This document shows positions 26,080 to 34,792 of a stretch of 64,000 bases of DNA, in pieces; position 1 is the first letter of the stretch, and each line of letters starts with the position of its first letter. The DNA is from Gammaproteobacteria bacterium (GTDB taxonomy: Bacteria; Pseudomonadota; Gammaproteobacteria; Steroidobacterales; Steroidobacteraceae): positions 47,410-111,409 of the forward strand of contig JANYJY010000041.1 of NCBI GenBank assembly GCA_025358295.1, written 5' to 3'. The position numbers and the translations under genes are program-made. The notes beneath the pieces were generated by a model. That model searched no databases, was not told the origin of the DNA, and saw nothing but the letters and a program-made list of their open reading frames with translations.

Positions 26080-27135
26080 ATGACCGATCGATTGACATCT
26101 TTATTGGCGGAGCGCCCATGGCTGCTCGCAGACGGCGCAACCGGCAGCAACCTCTTCGACCGCGGTCTTCAATCCGGCGACGCACCGGAGCTCTGGAATG
26201 CGATTCATGTGGATCGCGTCGCGCAATTGCATCGCGCGTTCGTGGACGCGGGCGCGGATATCATTCTGACGAACAGTTTCGGTGGCACCCGCTATCGCTT
26301 GAAGCTGCATAAGGCAGAGGCGCGGGTCGCGGAGCTCAACGAGAAAGCCGCGCAAATCGCGCGCACCGAGGCCGATCGCGGCGGGCGCGTGGTGCTTGTC
26401 GGGGGCAGCATGGGGCCGACCGGGGAAATACTCGAGCCACTGGGACCGTTGAGCTTGGATGACGCGCGCGAGGCTTTCGCCGAGCAAGCGGCGGCCCTGG
26501 CCCGGGGCGGCGCGGACCTGCTGTGGATTGAAACCATGTCCTCGGTCGAGGAGACGGAAGCTGCGGTTGCGGGTGCACGGACCACAGGCCTGCCCGTAAT
26601 CGCCACGTTAAGTTTTGATACCAACGGCCGGACGATGATGGGCATTACTCCGTTCGAATTGGCCGCATTGCATCGCAGAAACCGTCTCGCCGCTTGCGGC
26701 AGTAATTGCGGCACCGGTCCGTCGGAACTCGTGGCCTGCATCGTCAACCTCGCTACGGCTTCGGACACGTCGGCCATTCTGGTCGCCAAGGCGAACTGCG
26801 GAATTCCCCAATATGTCGATGGCGCGATTCGCTTCAATGGCACCCCGGAGTTGATGGCTGAGTATGCGCGTATGTCATTGGATGCCGGCGCGCGCATCAT
26901 CGGCGGCTGTTGCGGCACGACGCCGGAACACTTGCGCGTCATGCGCCAGGCGCTCGAGACCCATGTGCGCGGGCCGAAACCGGATCTGGCGACGATTGAA
27001 TCCCGGCTCGGAGCCATTTCGACCGGCGCCATCGCGCAATTGCGGGGCGAATTGAGCCGCGAGGCGGGCGCCGCAGCGGGCGCGCGCGCACGGCGCTCGA
27101 CCAGCCACCGCGGTGCGCGGACCGAAAACAGCTAG
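26080..27135 (+). CDS. Betaine-homocysteine S-methyltransferase-like protein
   Basis: 351 residues of the homocysteine S-methyltransferase family: LLADGATGSNLFDRGL at the N-terminus, GADIILTNSFGG, ACGSNCGTGP (first zinc Cys, about residue 208) and GGCCGTTPEHL (the two remaining zinc Cys, about 278-279). These Cys bind zinc and activate homocysteine. Position after betI-betB and betA suggests the methyl donor is glycine betaine, giving methionine and dimethylglycine; a generic MmuM-type donor remains possible. The ATG at 26080 is chosen since codons upstream look non-coding. The C-terminal 30 residues are Ala/Arg-rich and outside the domain. Confidence 0.85.
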   Translation: MTDRLTSLLAERPWLLADGATGSNLFDRGLQSGDAPELWNAIHVDRVAQLHRAFVDAGADIILTNSFGGTRYRLKLHKAEARVAELNEKAAQIARTEADRGGRVVLVGGSMGPTGEILEPLGPLSLDDAREAFAEQAAALARGGADLLWIETMSSVEETEAAVAGARTTGLPVIATLSFDTNGRTMMGITPFELAALHRRNRLAACGSNCGTGPSELVACIVNLATASDTSAILVAKANCGIPQYVDGAIRFNGTPELMAEYARMSLDAGARIIGGCCGTTPEHLRVMRQALETHVRGPKPDLATIESRLGAISTGAIAQLRGELSREAGAAAGARARRSTSHRGARTENS

Positions 27136-27155
27136 GACGGAAGGAGCGCCCGCGC

Positions 27156-27533
27156 TCAGGGGTATTTGTTTTCCACGATATCACGTACCAAATGCGTGTC
27201 GTAAACCAGCACCACCGATGCGATGTGCCCGGTATCCGGATCGAAGTTGAAAACATCGGCGCATTCGAACGCCACCTGCGAGCCGTCCTTCAGCCGCCAG
27301 TCGTAAAGATAGTAGGCGACGGCGCGCATATTCCCTTCGGCGCTGACCAAGACATCGTGCACGGTGAGTTGGCTGGACTTCGAGGCACCGGCGACTTTCG
27401 CGATGTAGTCGCGCACGGGAAGTTTGCCCAGGAACGGCGACTGTACCCAGCCGTCGGGCGTAAATAGAGCGGCCGCCTTGTCGACGTCGCTCGACTCAAG
27501 GGCCTTGAGATACTTGCGCACTGCACCTTGCAT
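27156..27533 (-). CDS. Nuclear transport factor 2 / SnoaL-like family protein
   Basis: 125 residues fitting the small alpha+beta barrel of the NTF2/SnoaL group: VRKYLKALESSDVDKAAALFTPDGWVQSPFLGKLPVRDYI at the N-terminus and DVFNFDPDTGHIASVVLVYD near the end. No catalytic residues can be assigned. It is convergent with the betaine-homocysteine methyltransferase gene and divergent from the hydantoinase-like gene. It does not obviously belong to the amine pathway. Confidence 0.7.
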   Translation of the reverse strand: MQGAVRKYLKALESSDVDKAAALFTPDGWVQSPFLGKLPVRDYIAKVAGASKSSQLTVHDVLVSAEGNMRAVAYYLYDWRLKDGSQVAFECADVFNFDPDTGHIASVVLVYDTHLVRDIVENKYP

Positions 27534-27677
27534 ATGCCTCTCCCACGTAGCGATGCCCGCGGCACGAGCTTAGTCGTCCATGCACGACAAGGAAAGGGGC
27601 ACGGCGCAGCCCGGGGGAATCCTGTATGTTACGCGGCGCGGCGGCGCGGCATGCCGGCGGAAATGTAGGGACCATTG

Positions 27678-29744
27678 ATGACGGCGAGACAGAGGGCGCA
27701 GGGCCTGTGGCTGGGCCTGGACACGGGCGGCACATTTACAGACGCCGTGCTGCTCGCCGGCGGCCGCGAGGTGATTGCCAGCGCCAAGGCGCTGACGACT
27801 CCTTGGAACCTCGCATTCGGCATCAGCGAGGCCATAGGCTCGGTGCTGAAATTGCTGCCGGCCGAAGCCGGCCGCCAAGACATCACCCTGGTATCCGTCT
27901 CGACCACGCTGGCGACGAACGCCGTCGTTGAAAATCGCTTCAGCCCGGTCTGCACCCTGCTCATCGGCTTCGACGACGCCATGGTCGTGCGTTCGGGTCT
28001 GCAGCGTCCCGGCAGCGGCGGGCTGGTGGCGCGAGTGCAGGGAGGTCATATGGCGACCGGCGAGGAGTCTGCGCCGCTCGACGAAGCGGCTGTGTCGCGC
28101 GCGGTGGCGGAGCACGAAGCACGCGTCGAGGCGTTCGCGGTGGCGGCTAATTTCTCGGTGCGCAACCCGGCCCATGAATTGCGTGCCCGCAAGCTGATTC
28201 GTGCGATGACGCCGAAGCCCGTGACCTGCGCCCATGAATTAAGCTCCAAACTCGATGCGCCGCGACGTGCGCTCACCGCGGCCCTGAATGCACGTCTCAC
28301 GCCGCAGATCCGGCATTTGATCGAAGCCTTGTCGCAGGTGCTCGCGGAAGAATCGATCGATGCGCCATTGATGATAGTCAAAGGCGACGGCTCCCTGATG
28401 AAGGCGCAGATCGCGCTCGAATATCCAGTGGAGACCATTCTGTCCGGTCCCGCGGCAAGCGTCGTCGGAGCGGGATTTCTCACCGGTCTGCGTGACTTTG
28501 TCGTGTCGGACATGGGCGGCACCACCACCGACATCGCGGTGGTATCGGGTGGGCGTCCGGTGATCAGCGGCGAGGGCGCATTGGTCGGTGCATGGCGCAC
28601 CATGGTCGAGGCCGTCGATGTGCGCACCAGCGGTCTCGGCGGCGACAGCGAAGTGTATTTCGACCGGCAATGCCGGCTATGCGTAGGTCCGCGCAAGGCC
28701 ATGCCCCTCAGCCTGATGTCGCAGAAGTTTCCGGCGGCGCTCGCGCAATTGCGAGGACTGGCCGATCTCGAGCGCCTGCCCTCGCATCCGGCGCAATTCG
28801 CGTTCCGCAATCCCGATCGGGCCCCGCCGGCGCACTTGTCCTCGATCGAACGGCGGGTATGGGAGGCGCTCGTAGCGGAGCCCCGTCAAATGTCCGAGAT
28901 CGCGCGCAGCGGCGCAGGACTCGATGCACTTCGGCGCCTCGCCGATGCGGGACTGGCGACCCTGGCGGCATTTACGCCCAGCGATGCCATGCATGTGCTG
29001 GGCCGCCAGAGCGGCTGGTGCCGCGAGGGTGCCGAGTACGGCGCCCGCATACTCGCCACGGAGGAGCGCAATGCGCGCGCCGCGCGCGCCGCAGTTTCGC
29101 CGCAGGACATGAGTGAGCGAACTTACGAGCATGTGGTGCGGGAGACGGGCCGCGCACTGCTGGCCGCGTCACTGGCTCACGATCCCGGGGTCCAGGCGGG
29201 AGGGCGCGGCTGGGGGGAGCTCGGCGAACGGCTCATCGAAGAGACGGTCGCGGGGCGTCGCTTCTCGACGCTGCTGCAGGCGACACTGGCGCTGGCCCGG
29301 CCGTTGGTCGCCATTGGCGCACCGGTGGGTGCGTACTATCCCGAGGTGGCGCGACGCCTCGGCGCGGCGCTGTCCATTCCTGCGCATGCGGAAGTCTGCA
29401 ATGCCGTGGGCGCGGTGGCCGGTGTCGTTTCGCAAACCGTCGAGATCCTGGTCAATCAACCCAGCTTCAAGGTTTTTCGAGTGCACGATCCGGCGGGAAG
29501 CCGCGATTATCCCGATGCGGAACCGGCACTCGAGCATGCGCGGCGCCTGTCGCGCGAACTCGCCATGGCGGCCGCGCGCCGTGCCGGCGCTGCTGACCCA
29601 CACGTAGAAACCAGCGTGACTGAACGGCTCGCGTCGGTGGGCCCGGGAGCCGACTATCTGGCGGAGGCGGTGGCGCGTTCCACGGCGACCGGCCGTCCGC
29701 TGCTGGGCGATGCCGGCGTCGTGCAATCGGATAAAGGCATATAG
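27678..29744 (+). CDS. Hydantoinase/oxoprolinase (HyuA)-family ASKHA ATPase
   Basis: 688 residues. The first phosphate motif GLDTGGTFTDAVLL (about residue 14) and the second VSDMGGTTTDIAVVSGGRP (about 277) are typical of HyuA. Between about residues 390 and 445, ERRVWEALVAEPRQMSEIARSG and LRRLADAGLATL resemble a winged helix inserted in the family fold. There is no HyuB partner next to it. It lies 140 bases before an MttB methyltransferase gene, so an ATP-dependent role in the corrinoid system (for example reactivation) is as likely as hydantoin hydrolysis. The ATG at 27678 is used; TTG at 27675 is in frame. Confidence 0.8.
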   Translation: MTARQRAQGLWLGLDTGGTFTDAVLLAGGREVIASAKALTTPWNLAFGISEAIGSVLKLLPAEAGRQDITLVSVSTTLATNAVVENRFSPVCTLLIGFDDAMVVRSGLQRPGSGGLVARVQGGHMATGEESAPLDEAAVSRAVAEHEARVEAFAVAANFSVRNPAHELRARKLIRAMTPKPVTCAHELSSKLDAPRRALTAALNARLTPQIRHLIEALSQVLAEESIDAPLMIVKGDGSLMKAQIALEYPVETILSGPAASVVGAGFLTGLRDFVVSDMGGTTTDIAVVSGGRPVISGEGALVGAWRTMVEAVDVRTSGLGGDSEVYFDRQCRLCVGPRKAMPLSLMSQKFPAALAQLRGLADLERLPSHPAQFAFRNPDRAPPAHLSSIERRVWEALVAEPRQMSEIARSGAGLDALRRLADAGLATLAAFTPSDAMHVLGRQSGWCREGAEYGARILATEERNARAARAAVSPQDMSERTYEHVVRETGRALLAASLAHDPGVQAGGRGWGELGERLIEETVAGRRFSTLLQATLALARPLVAIGAPVGAYYPEVARRLGAALSIPAHAEVCNAVGAVAGVVSQTVEILVNQPSFKVFRVHDPAGSRDYPDAEPALEHARRLSRELAMAAARRAGAADPHVETSVTERLASVGPGADYLAEAVARSTATGRPLLGDAGVVQSDKGI

Positions 29745-29772
29745 CTGCGGCGGTATATCGGATAAAGGCATA
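29726..29772. repeat. Two direct copies of a 16-bp sequence at the 3' end of the HyuA-like gene
   Basis: ATCGGATAAAGGCATA occurs at 29726-29741 and 29757-29772, 31 bases apart. The first copy encodes the last residues of the HyuA-like protein and the second lies just after its stop. This looks like a small local duplication that moved or duplicated the gene end. Confidence 0.6.
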
Positions 29773-29791
29773 ACTGCGCAAAAATACTTCA

Positions 29792-29849
29792 CCGCAGAAT
29801 GCGGAAACACCGCATGGCCGCACGGAGTGCCGGCATTATTCTCTATACT
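29792..29849 (+). promoter_or_regulatory. Leader region with overlapping hairpins and -10 candidate before mttB
   Basis: CCGCA (29792-29796) can pair with TGCGG (29800-29804), while the overlapping ATGCGG (29799-29804) can pair with CCGCAT (29810-29815), so the two hairpins exclude each other. Downstream, TATACT (29844-29849) is a -10-like sequence 36 bases before the mttB start. No convincing -35 is seen. Role in controlling the corrinoid genes is inferred from position. Confidence 0.3.
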
Positions 29850-29884
29850 ATTTTCCCGCCAATAAACTCCCGAGCAGTGATTTC

Positions 29885-31441
29885 ATGAAACAACCCGAAG
29901 AGACGGTTGGCCGGCGCAGCCGGCGCCGGCCCGGCAGTGCGGACGTCAGTCACGCGGTGTTCGATCGCACGCGGCCTTACCGTCACTTGCGCAATCCATT
30001 TCAGCCGATGAAAGTTTTTTCCGACGATCAGGTTGCGGCCATTCACGAGGCGGCTCTGGTCATGCTGGAAACGCAGGGCATGAAGGTGCTGTCCGCCGAC
30101 GCGCGGGTCTTTTATAAAAATGCCGGCGCCGAGGTGGACGAGGCGACGCTCATTGTGCGGCTCGCGCGCGAGCTGGTCGGGGCTTCGCTCAAGACCGCAC
30201 CCCGCGACATTACATTGCATGCCGTGGATCCGGAACGCCACGTGCCGCTCTCGAATCAATGCGTGGCGTTTGCGCCGACGTCGGGACCGCCCAACATCAT
30301 GGATACCGCGGGCGGGAGGCGCTCGGGGACGATGGAGGATTTTTGCAATCTGATCAAGCTGTGCCAGACCTTCGAGGTCATTCACGTACTGGGTGGCGCC
30401 ACTGAGCCGCAAGATGTTCCCGTCCATGTTCGCCATCTCGAGGTAACTCGTGCGCAGCTCATGCTGTGCGACAAAATTCCCTTCATCTTCTCCCGCGGCC
30501 ATCAACAAGTCGCCGATAATTTCGAACTCATTCGGCTGGCGCACGGGATCTCGCCGGAGGAGTTCCGCTCACGTCCTTACACGTACACCATCATCAACAC
30601 GAACTCGCCTTTGCAGCTCGACATTCCGATGGCCGACGGCATCATCGATTTTGCGAATGCCGGACAGGTGCTGATCATTACGCCGTTCACGTTGTCGGGA
30701 GCGATGGCGCCGGTGACAATTGCCGGCGCGCTGACCTTGGCGCATGCTGAGTTTCTCGCCGGATTGACGCTGGCACAAATCGTGAAGCCGGGAGCGCCGA
30801 TCGTCTACGGCAGTTTCACGTCGAATGTCGATATGAAATCCGGATCACCGGCGTTCGGCACGCCCGAGTATGTCAAGGCCGCCTTCGGCGCCGGCCAGCT
30901 GGCCCGCTTGCTCGGATTTCCATGGCGTTCCTCTAACGCGACCGCATCGAACATTCCCGATGCTCAGTCTGCTTATGAATCGCAGATGAGCCTGTGGGGC
31001 GCGTTGTTCGGCGGCTGCAATTTTGTGTTGCACGCTGCGGGCTGGCTCGAAAGTGGGCTGACTACGTCCTATGAGAAATTCATCCTGGACATAGAGATGC
31101 TGCAGATGTTCGCCGAAGTGTTTCAGCCGGTGGGGGCGGCGCCTGCCGATCTGGCCCTCGAGGCGGTCGCGGAAGTCGGTGCGGGAGGACATTTCTTCGG
31201 CTGCGCACACACCATGGAACGTTACCGCAGTGCCTTCTATGCGCCCTTGGTTTCGGATTGGCGCAATGCCGGACAGTGGGCCGACGACGGATCGAAAACG
31301 GCGACCGAGCGGGCAACCGGGATCTGGCAGGGCGTATTGAAGGATTTTGTTGCACCGCAGCGGGATGCTGCCGTTGTCGAGTCGCTGGACGCCTATGTGG
31401 CTCGTCGCAAGTCCGAAGGCGGCGCGCCGCCGGTGACTTGA
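29885..31441 (+). CDS. MttB-superfamily corrinoid methyltransferase (non-pyrrolysine)
   Basis: 518 residues of the trimethylamine methyltransferase MttB family: a domain from about residue 55 with VMLETQGMKVL, then GGRRSGTMEDFCNLIKL, TPFTLSGAMAPVTIAGAL, VYGSFTSNVDMKSGSPAFGTPEY, and C-terminal HFFGCAHTMERY. The frame has no internal amber codon, so it is a pyrrolysine-free member like MtgB, which takes a methyl from glycine betaine. With a corrinoid protein gene immediately downstream and betaine genes upstream, glycine betaine is the best substrate guess; carnitine, proline betaine or butyrobetaine are alternatives in this family. Confidence 0.87.
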   Translation: MKQPEETVGRRSRRRPGSADVSHAVFDRTRPYRHLRNPFQPMKVFSDDQVAAIHEAALVMLETQGMKVLSADARVFYKNAGAEVDEATLIVRLARELVGASLKTAPRDITLHAVDPERHVPLSNQCVAFAPTSGPPNIMDTAGGRRSGTMEDFCNLIKLCQTFEVIHVLGGATEPQDVPVHVRHLEVTRAQLMLCDKIPFIFSRGHQQVADNFELIRLAHGISPEEFRSRPYTYTIINTNSPLQLDIPMADGIIDFANAGQVLIITPFTLSGAMAPVTIAGALTLAHAEFLAGLTLAQIVKPGAPIVYGSFTSNVDMKSGSPAFGTPEYVKAAFGAGQLARLLGFPWRSSNATASNIPDAQSAYESQMSLWGALFGGCNFVLHAAGWLESGLTTSYEKFILDIEMLQMFAEVFQPVGAAPADLALEAVAEVGAGGHFFGCAHTMERYRSAFYAPLVSDWRNAGQWADDGSKTATERATGIWQGVLKDFVAPQRDAAVVESLDAYVARRKSEGGAPPVT

Positions 31442-31519
31442 GGATGTCGCATCTGGACTGGTCGCCGTCGCGATATCACAAGTTTGGTGTGCGGTTGCGT
31501 CTTAACATGATTGCCAGCT

Positions 31520-31535
31520 GAACCGTGTAAGGTTC
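31520..31535 (+). other. Short hairpin between mttB and corrinoid protein genes
   Basis: GAACC and GGTTC can pair around a 6-base loop in the 130-base gap between the methyltransferase and corrinoid protein genes. It may set different expression levels of the two genes or stabilise mRNA; no T run follows. Confidence 0.25.
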
Positions 31536-31571
31536 GGTAGCGATTCGGAAAATTAAGCTTTGGAGAGTTTG

Positions 31572-32279
31572 ATGTCAGAGCCGACTGAGGGTGAATTCGA
31601 CTTAGGCCAGCTCAATGACGAGGAGCTGACCGAACAGGTCCATGATGACCTGTATAACGGCCTGAAGGCCGAAGTCGAGGAAGCCACGCGGCTGTTCCTG
31701 TCCCGTGGTTGGTCGGCCGAGCGCGTGTTGAACGAGGCCTTGGTGGAAGGAATGCGCATCGTCGGCATCGACTTTCGGGACGGTATTCTGTTCGTTCCGG
31801 AAGTATTGCTGGCGGCGAATTCGATGAAGGGTGGCATGGAGATCCTGCGGCCGCTGCTGGCGGAGACCGGAGTCGAACCCATCGGCAAGATCGTCATCGG
31901 CACAGTGAAAGGCGACATTCACGACATTGGCAAGAATTTGGTGTCCATGATGCTCGAGGGTGCGGGGTTCGAGGTCATCGATCTCGGCATCAATAACCCG
32001 GTCGAGAAATACTTGGAAGCACTCGACAAGCACAAGCCCGATATCCTGGGCATGTCCGCGCTGCTGACCACGACCATGCCGTACATGAAGGTGGTCATCG
32101 ATACGCTGAAGGAGCGGGGCATCCGCAACGACTACATCGTGTTGGTGGGCGGTGCGCCGTTGAATGAAGAATTCGGCAAGGCAGTCGGCGCGGACGCCTA
32201 TTGCCGCGACGCCGCGGTGGCGGTCGAAACGGCCAAGGGGTTGATTGCAGCGCGACGGGCCGGCGCGGCGGCGCACTGA
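31572..32279 (+). CDS. Corrinoid (B12-binding) methyl-carrier protein
   Basis: 235 residues with an N-terminal helical cap (about 30-105) and a Rossmann B12-binding domain carrying the base-off signature GDIHDIGKNLVSMML; His117 is the expected lower cobalt ligand. These MttC/MtgC-type proteins receive the methyl group from the MttB partner and hand it to a methyl-THF methyltransferase. The ATG at 31572 follows GGAGAG; a TTG at 31560 would bury that ribosome site. It begins a tightly packed run of eight genes to 37753. Confidence 0.9.
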   Translation: MSEPTEGEFDLGQLNDEELTEQVHDDLYNGLKAEVEEATRLFLSRGWSAERVLNEALVEGMRIVGIDFRDGILFVPEVLLAANSMKGGMEILRPLLAETGVEPIGKIVIGTVKGDIHDIGKNLVSMMLEGAGFEVIDLGINNPVEKYLEALDKHKPDILGMSALLTTTMPYMKVVIDTLKERGIRNDYIVLVGGAPLNEEFGKAVGADAYCRDAAVAVETAKGLIAARRAGAAAH

Positions 32280-32293
32280 GTGCCGAGCGCGCG

Positions 32294-32959
32294 ATGGACG
32301 CGAGCGGCACGTCTGATGTCTCGCTGACCGATTCGCCGGACGGCGACGGCATGCTGGTTATTGCGTGCGGCGCATTGGCGCACGAGATCACGACTCTGCG
32401 CCGCGCGAATCGCTGGGATCATCTCGATGTGCGCTGCTTGCCGGCGGAATTGCACAACCGGCCTGAAAAGATTCCCGACGCGGTCCGCGGGCTGATCCAC
32501 GCCGCGCGTGGCCGGTACCGCTCGATCTTCGTGGCCTATGGCGATTGCGGCACGGGCGGGTTGCTGGATGTGGTGTTGCGCCAGGAGGGGGTCGAACGCA
32601 TCCCCGGCGCGCATTGCTACGAGTTCTTCGCGACGGCACCGATATTTGCGGAGCTCGCCGAGGCTGAACCGGGTACGTTTTATCTCACGGATTTTCTGCT
32701 GCGCCATTTCGAACGTTTGGTCATCCGAGGGTTGGGACTGGATCGGCACCCCGAATTATTCTCCATGTACTTCGGCAACTATCGAAAGCTGTGTTATTTG
32801 GCGCAGGCTCCGGAGCCAAACTCCGAAGCACAAGCGCGCGCCGTCGCCGTGCGCATGGGATTGCAATTCGAGCATCGCCTGACCGGATACGGGACGCTGG
32901 GTACGAGGCTCGTCAACGCGGTTAACCGCAACGAAAAGGTAGTGACATGGGTTCGCTGA
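32294..32959 (+). CDS. DUF1638 domain protein
   Basis: 221 residues of the DUF1638 family: MLVIACGALAHEITTL near the N-terminus, VAYGDCGTGGLLDVVL, HCYEFFA with conserved Cys/His, and FYLTDFLLRHFERLV. Its molecular activity is not known to me; family members occur beside MttB-type methyltransferases and corrinoid proteins, which is the case here. Conserved Cys residues could bind metal. It starts 14 bases after the corrinoid protein stop and its end overlaps the next gene by 13 bases, implying translational coupling. Confidence 0.8.
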   Translation: MDASGTSDVSLTDSPDGDGMLVIACGALAHEITTLRRANRWDHLDVRCLPAELHNRPEKIPDAVRGLIHAARGRYRSIFVAYGDCGTGGLLDVVLRQEGVERIPGAHCYEFFATAPIFAELAEAEPGTFYLTDFLLRHFERLVIRGLGLDRHPELFSMYFGNYRKLCYLAQAPEPNSEAQARAVAVRMGLQFEHRLTGYGTLGTRLVNAVNRNEKVVTWVR

Positions 32960-33291
32960 TCGTTATCTCTTGGCGCGACATTCCCGCACAGGTCATCGTC
33001 AAGCGCGGCCGCGAGGCCGCCAAAGTGCAGCTGTCGCAACGCTTTCAAGAGGCGGTGGACCGGGCAGCGATGCGCGCCGGCAAGGGCAGCTCGGATGCCT
33101 ATCTTGCCGACTGGGCGCGCAGCGCGCCGAGTCCGTGTGGCGATGATCTGCAAGCAGAAGCGGCTGCGGAGGCTGCGCGTCTCGAAGCGAAATTCTCGGA
33201 CGAGGATCTTGAGCGGCTGATTCGCGCCAAGGGCGTGGATGTGAACCGCGTCGCCGCAGCTCCTGCGGCTGGCGCTTCCGAGCCGACCTGA
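32947..33291 (+). CDS. Virulence_fact-domain protein of the corrinoid cluster
   Basis: A 114-residue protein beginning GSLIVISWRDIPAQVIVKRGR, the pattern of the short conserved domain named Virulence_fact; the C-terminal 25 residues are Ala-rich. No pathogenic role is implied. It is embedded between DUF1638 and the MetV-like gene with overlaps at both ends (13 bases before, 1 base after), so it is most likely a small partner in methyl transfer to folate. Function unknown. Confidence 0.75.
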   Translation: MGSLIVISWRDIPAQVIVKRGREAAKVQLSQRFQEAVDRAAMRAGKGSSDAYLADWARSAPSPCGDDLQAEAAAEAARLEAKFSDEDLERLIRAKGVDVNRVAAAPAAGASEPT

Positions 33292-33779
33292 TGTATTCAG
33301 TCAGACTATGGTCGGTACGCCACGCTCGCGGCTTGAATGTCTTTTATCGCGGCTTCGAAGGCGTCATGGTGCGCCTGAACGGCGTGTTCCGCGCCATAGG
33401 ATATGAACGCATGGAGCGGCCGACGGCGGCGCTGGAAAAAACCGTCAAGCGCCTGTTGTTCGATTGCCGCATGTGCGGCCAGTGCGTGCTCAGTTCGACC
33501 GGCATGGCGTGTCCGATGAATTGTCCGAAGTCGCTGCGCAACGGTCCCTGCGGCGGTGTGCGTGCCAACGGCAATTGCGAGGTCAAACCCGAGATGCGCT
33601 GCGTTTGGGTCGAGGCTTACAAGGGCGCCGAGCGAATTCCCGGCGGCGTTGACGCAATGCGGGAAGTGCAATTTGCCGTCGATCAACGTTCCCTCGGCAA
33701 ATCGTCCTGGTTGCGCGTGAGCCGGGAAAAGGCCGACAGCCGTGGCGCTGTCGACGGCGCGACGAACAATACGCCATGA
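33291..33779 (+). CDS. MetV-like subunit of methylenetetrahydrofolate reductase (MTHFR_C domain)
   Basis: 162 residues with an N-terminal helical lead and the Cys-rich MTHFR C-terminal domain: LFDCRMCGQCVLSS, ACPMNCPKSLRNGPCGG and GNCEVKPEMRCVW, suited to an iron-sulfur cluster or zinc. In acetogens MetV pairs with MetF in a two-subunit reductase. Here it overlaps metF by four bases (ATGA), so the same pairing is likely, oxidising methyl-THF to methylene-THF in the catabolic direction. Its electron acceptor is not evident from this region. Confidence 0.83.
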   Translation: MYSVRLWSVRHARGLNVFYRGFEGVMVRLNGVFRAIGYERMERPTAALEKTVKRLLFDCRMCGQCVLSSTGMACPMNCPKSLRNGPCGGVRANGNCEVKPEMRCVWVEAYKGAERIPGGVDAMREVQFAVDQRSLGKSSWLRVSREKADSRGAVDGATNNTP

Positions 33780-34780
33780 GATTCGAGGACGAGCCGGTCC
33801 CCGGCTATCCCTTGCCGATTCTTCCCGGGCACACTTCGCCGGGGCGATTCGAGCGTGTGTTGCGCGCGGGTACCTTCGTAGTCACCACCGAGCTGGCGCC
33901 GCCGGATTCCGCCGACCCCGAAGACGTTTACAAGCGGGCGCGGGTCTTCGACGGCTATGTGGACGCCATCAATGCCACCGATGGCAGCGGTGCCAATTGC
34001 CACATGTCGAGTCTCGCCGTGTGCGCATTGCTGACGCGAGTCGGCCATGCCCCGATCATGCAGATCTCCTGCCGCGACAAGAACCGTATCGCCATTCAAG
34101 GAGACATCCTCGGCGGCGCCGCCATGGGCGTGTGCAATATGTTATGCCTGACGGGGGACGGCGTGCAGGCGGGCGATCACCCGCAGGCCAAGCCGGTCTT
34201 CGATCTGGACTGCGTGTCGCTGCTCGGCGTCGCGCGCACCTTGCGCGATGACCATCAATTTCAAAGCGGGCGCAAAATCAGTTTTGCTCCGCGCGTCTTT
34301 CTCGGCGCCGCCGAGAACCCCTCTGGTCTGCCGTATGCCTGGCGGCCACACCGTCTGGCCAAGAAAATCGCCGCCGGCGCGCAATTCATCCAGACTCAGT
34401 ATTGCTACGATCTGCCGCTGCTGCGCACGTTCATGAACCAGGTGGAGGCGCTCGGTCTGCTCGACAAGGTCTACATTCTGGTCGGCGTGGGACCGTTGCG
34501 TTCCGCAAAAACAGCGGAATGGATGCGCAAGAACGTTCCGGGCATGCATGTTCCGGACGCTCTCATTGCGCGCCTCAGCGGTGCGCAAGACCAGGCCCGC
34601 GAGGGCCGCAATATCTGCATCGAGTTGATTCAAGCCATGCGCGAGATGCGCGGTATCAGCGGCGTGCACATCATGGCCTACCGGCAAGAAGAGTCGGTGG
34701 CCGAAATCGTCGATAAGTCGGCGATCCTTCAAGGCCGCACGCCCTGGTATCCGGGGCGCGACACGGCAACACAGTCTTAA
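33776..34780 (+). CDS. metF: Methylenetetrahydrofolate reductase catalytic subunit
   Basis: 334 residues with the TIM-barrel MTHFR fold: FVVTTELAPPDSADPEDVYKRA (catalytic Glu region, about residue 35), AINATDGSGANCHMSSLAVC, QISCRDKNRIAIQGDILGG, and LCLTGDGVQAGDHP. It binds FAD and interconverts methyl-THF and methylene-THF. In this cluster it would run oxidatively, returning methyl groups taken from betaine to the one-carbon pool. The start overlaps the MetV-like stop. It is somewhat longer than housekeeping MetF and resembles the MetFV type. Confidence 0.88.
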   Translation: MRFEDEPVPGYPLPILPGHTSPGRFERVLRAGTFVVTTELAPPDSADPEDVYKRARVFDGYVDAINATDGSGANCHMSSLAVCALLTRVGHAPIMQISCRDKNRIAIQGDILGGAAMGVCNMLCLTGDGVQAGDHPQAKPVFDLDCVSLLGVARTLRDDHQFQSGRKISFAPRVFLGAAENPSGLPYAWRPHRLAKKIAAGAQFIQTQYCYDLPLLRTFMNQVEALGLLDKVYILVGVGPLRSAKTAEWMRKNVPGMHVPDALIARLSGAQDQAREGRNICIELIQAMREMRGISGVHIMAYRQEESVAEIVDKSAILQGRTPWYPGRDTATQS

Positions 34781-34792
34781 GAGGACCGCTTC

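Noticed and set aside
27136..27157. GAGCGC/GCGCTC repeat between convergent genes as a terminator
   Set aside because: The loop would be only two to four bases, the stem is five bp at best, and there is no T run.
29745..29884. Possible cobalamin riboswitch before the corrinoid operon
   Set aside because: No B12-box-like core and the leader is too short for a full riboswitch; only small hairpins are present.
30392..30410. GCCACTG sequence resembling part of a B12 box
   Set aside because: It lies inside the MttB coding sequence without supporting structure.
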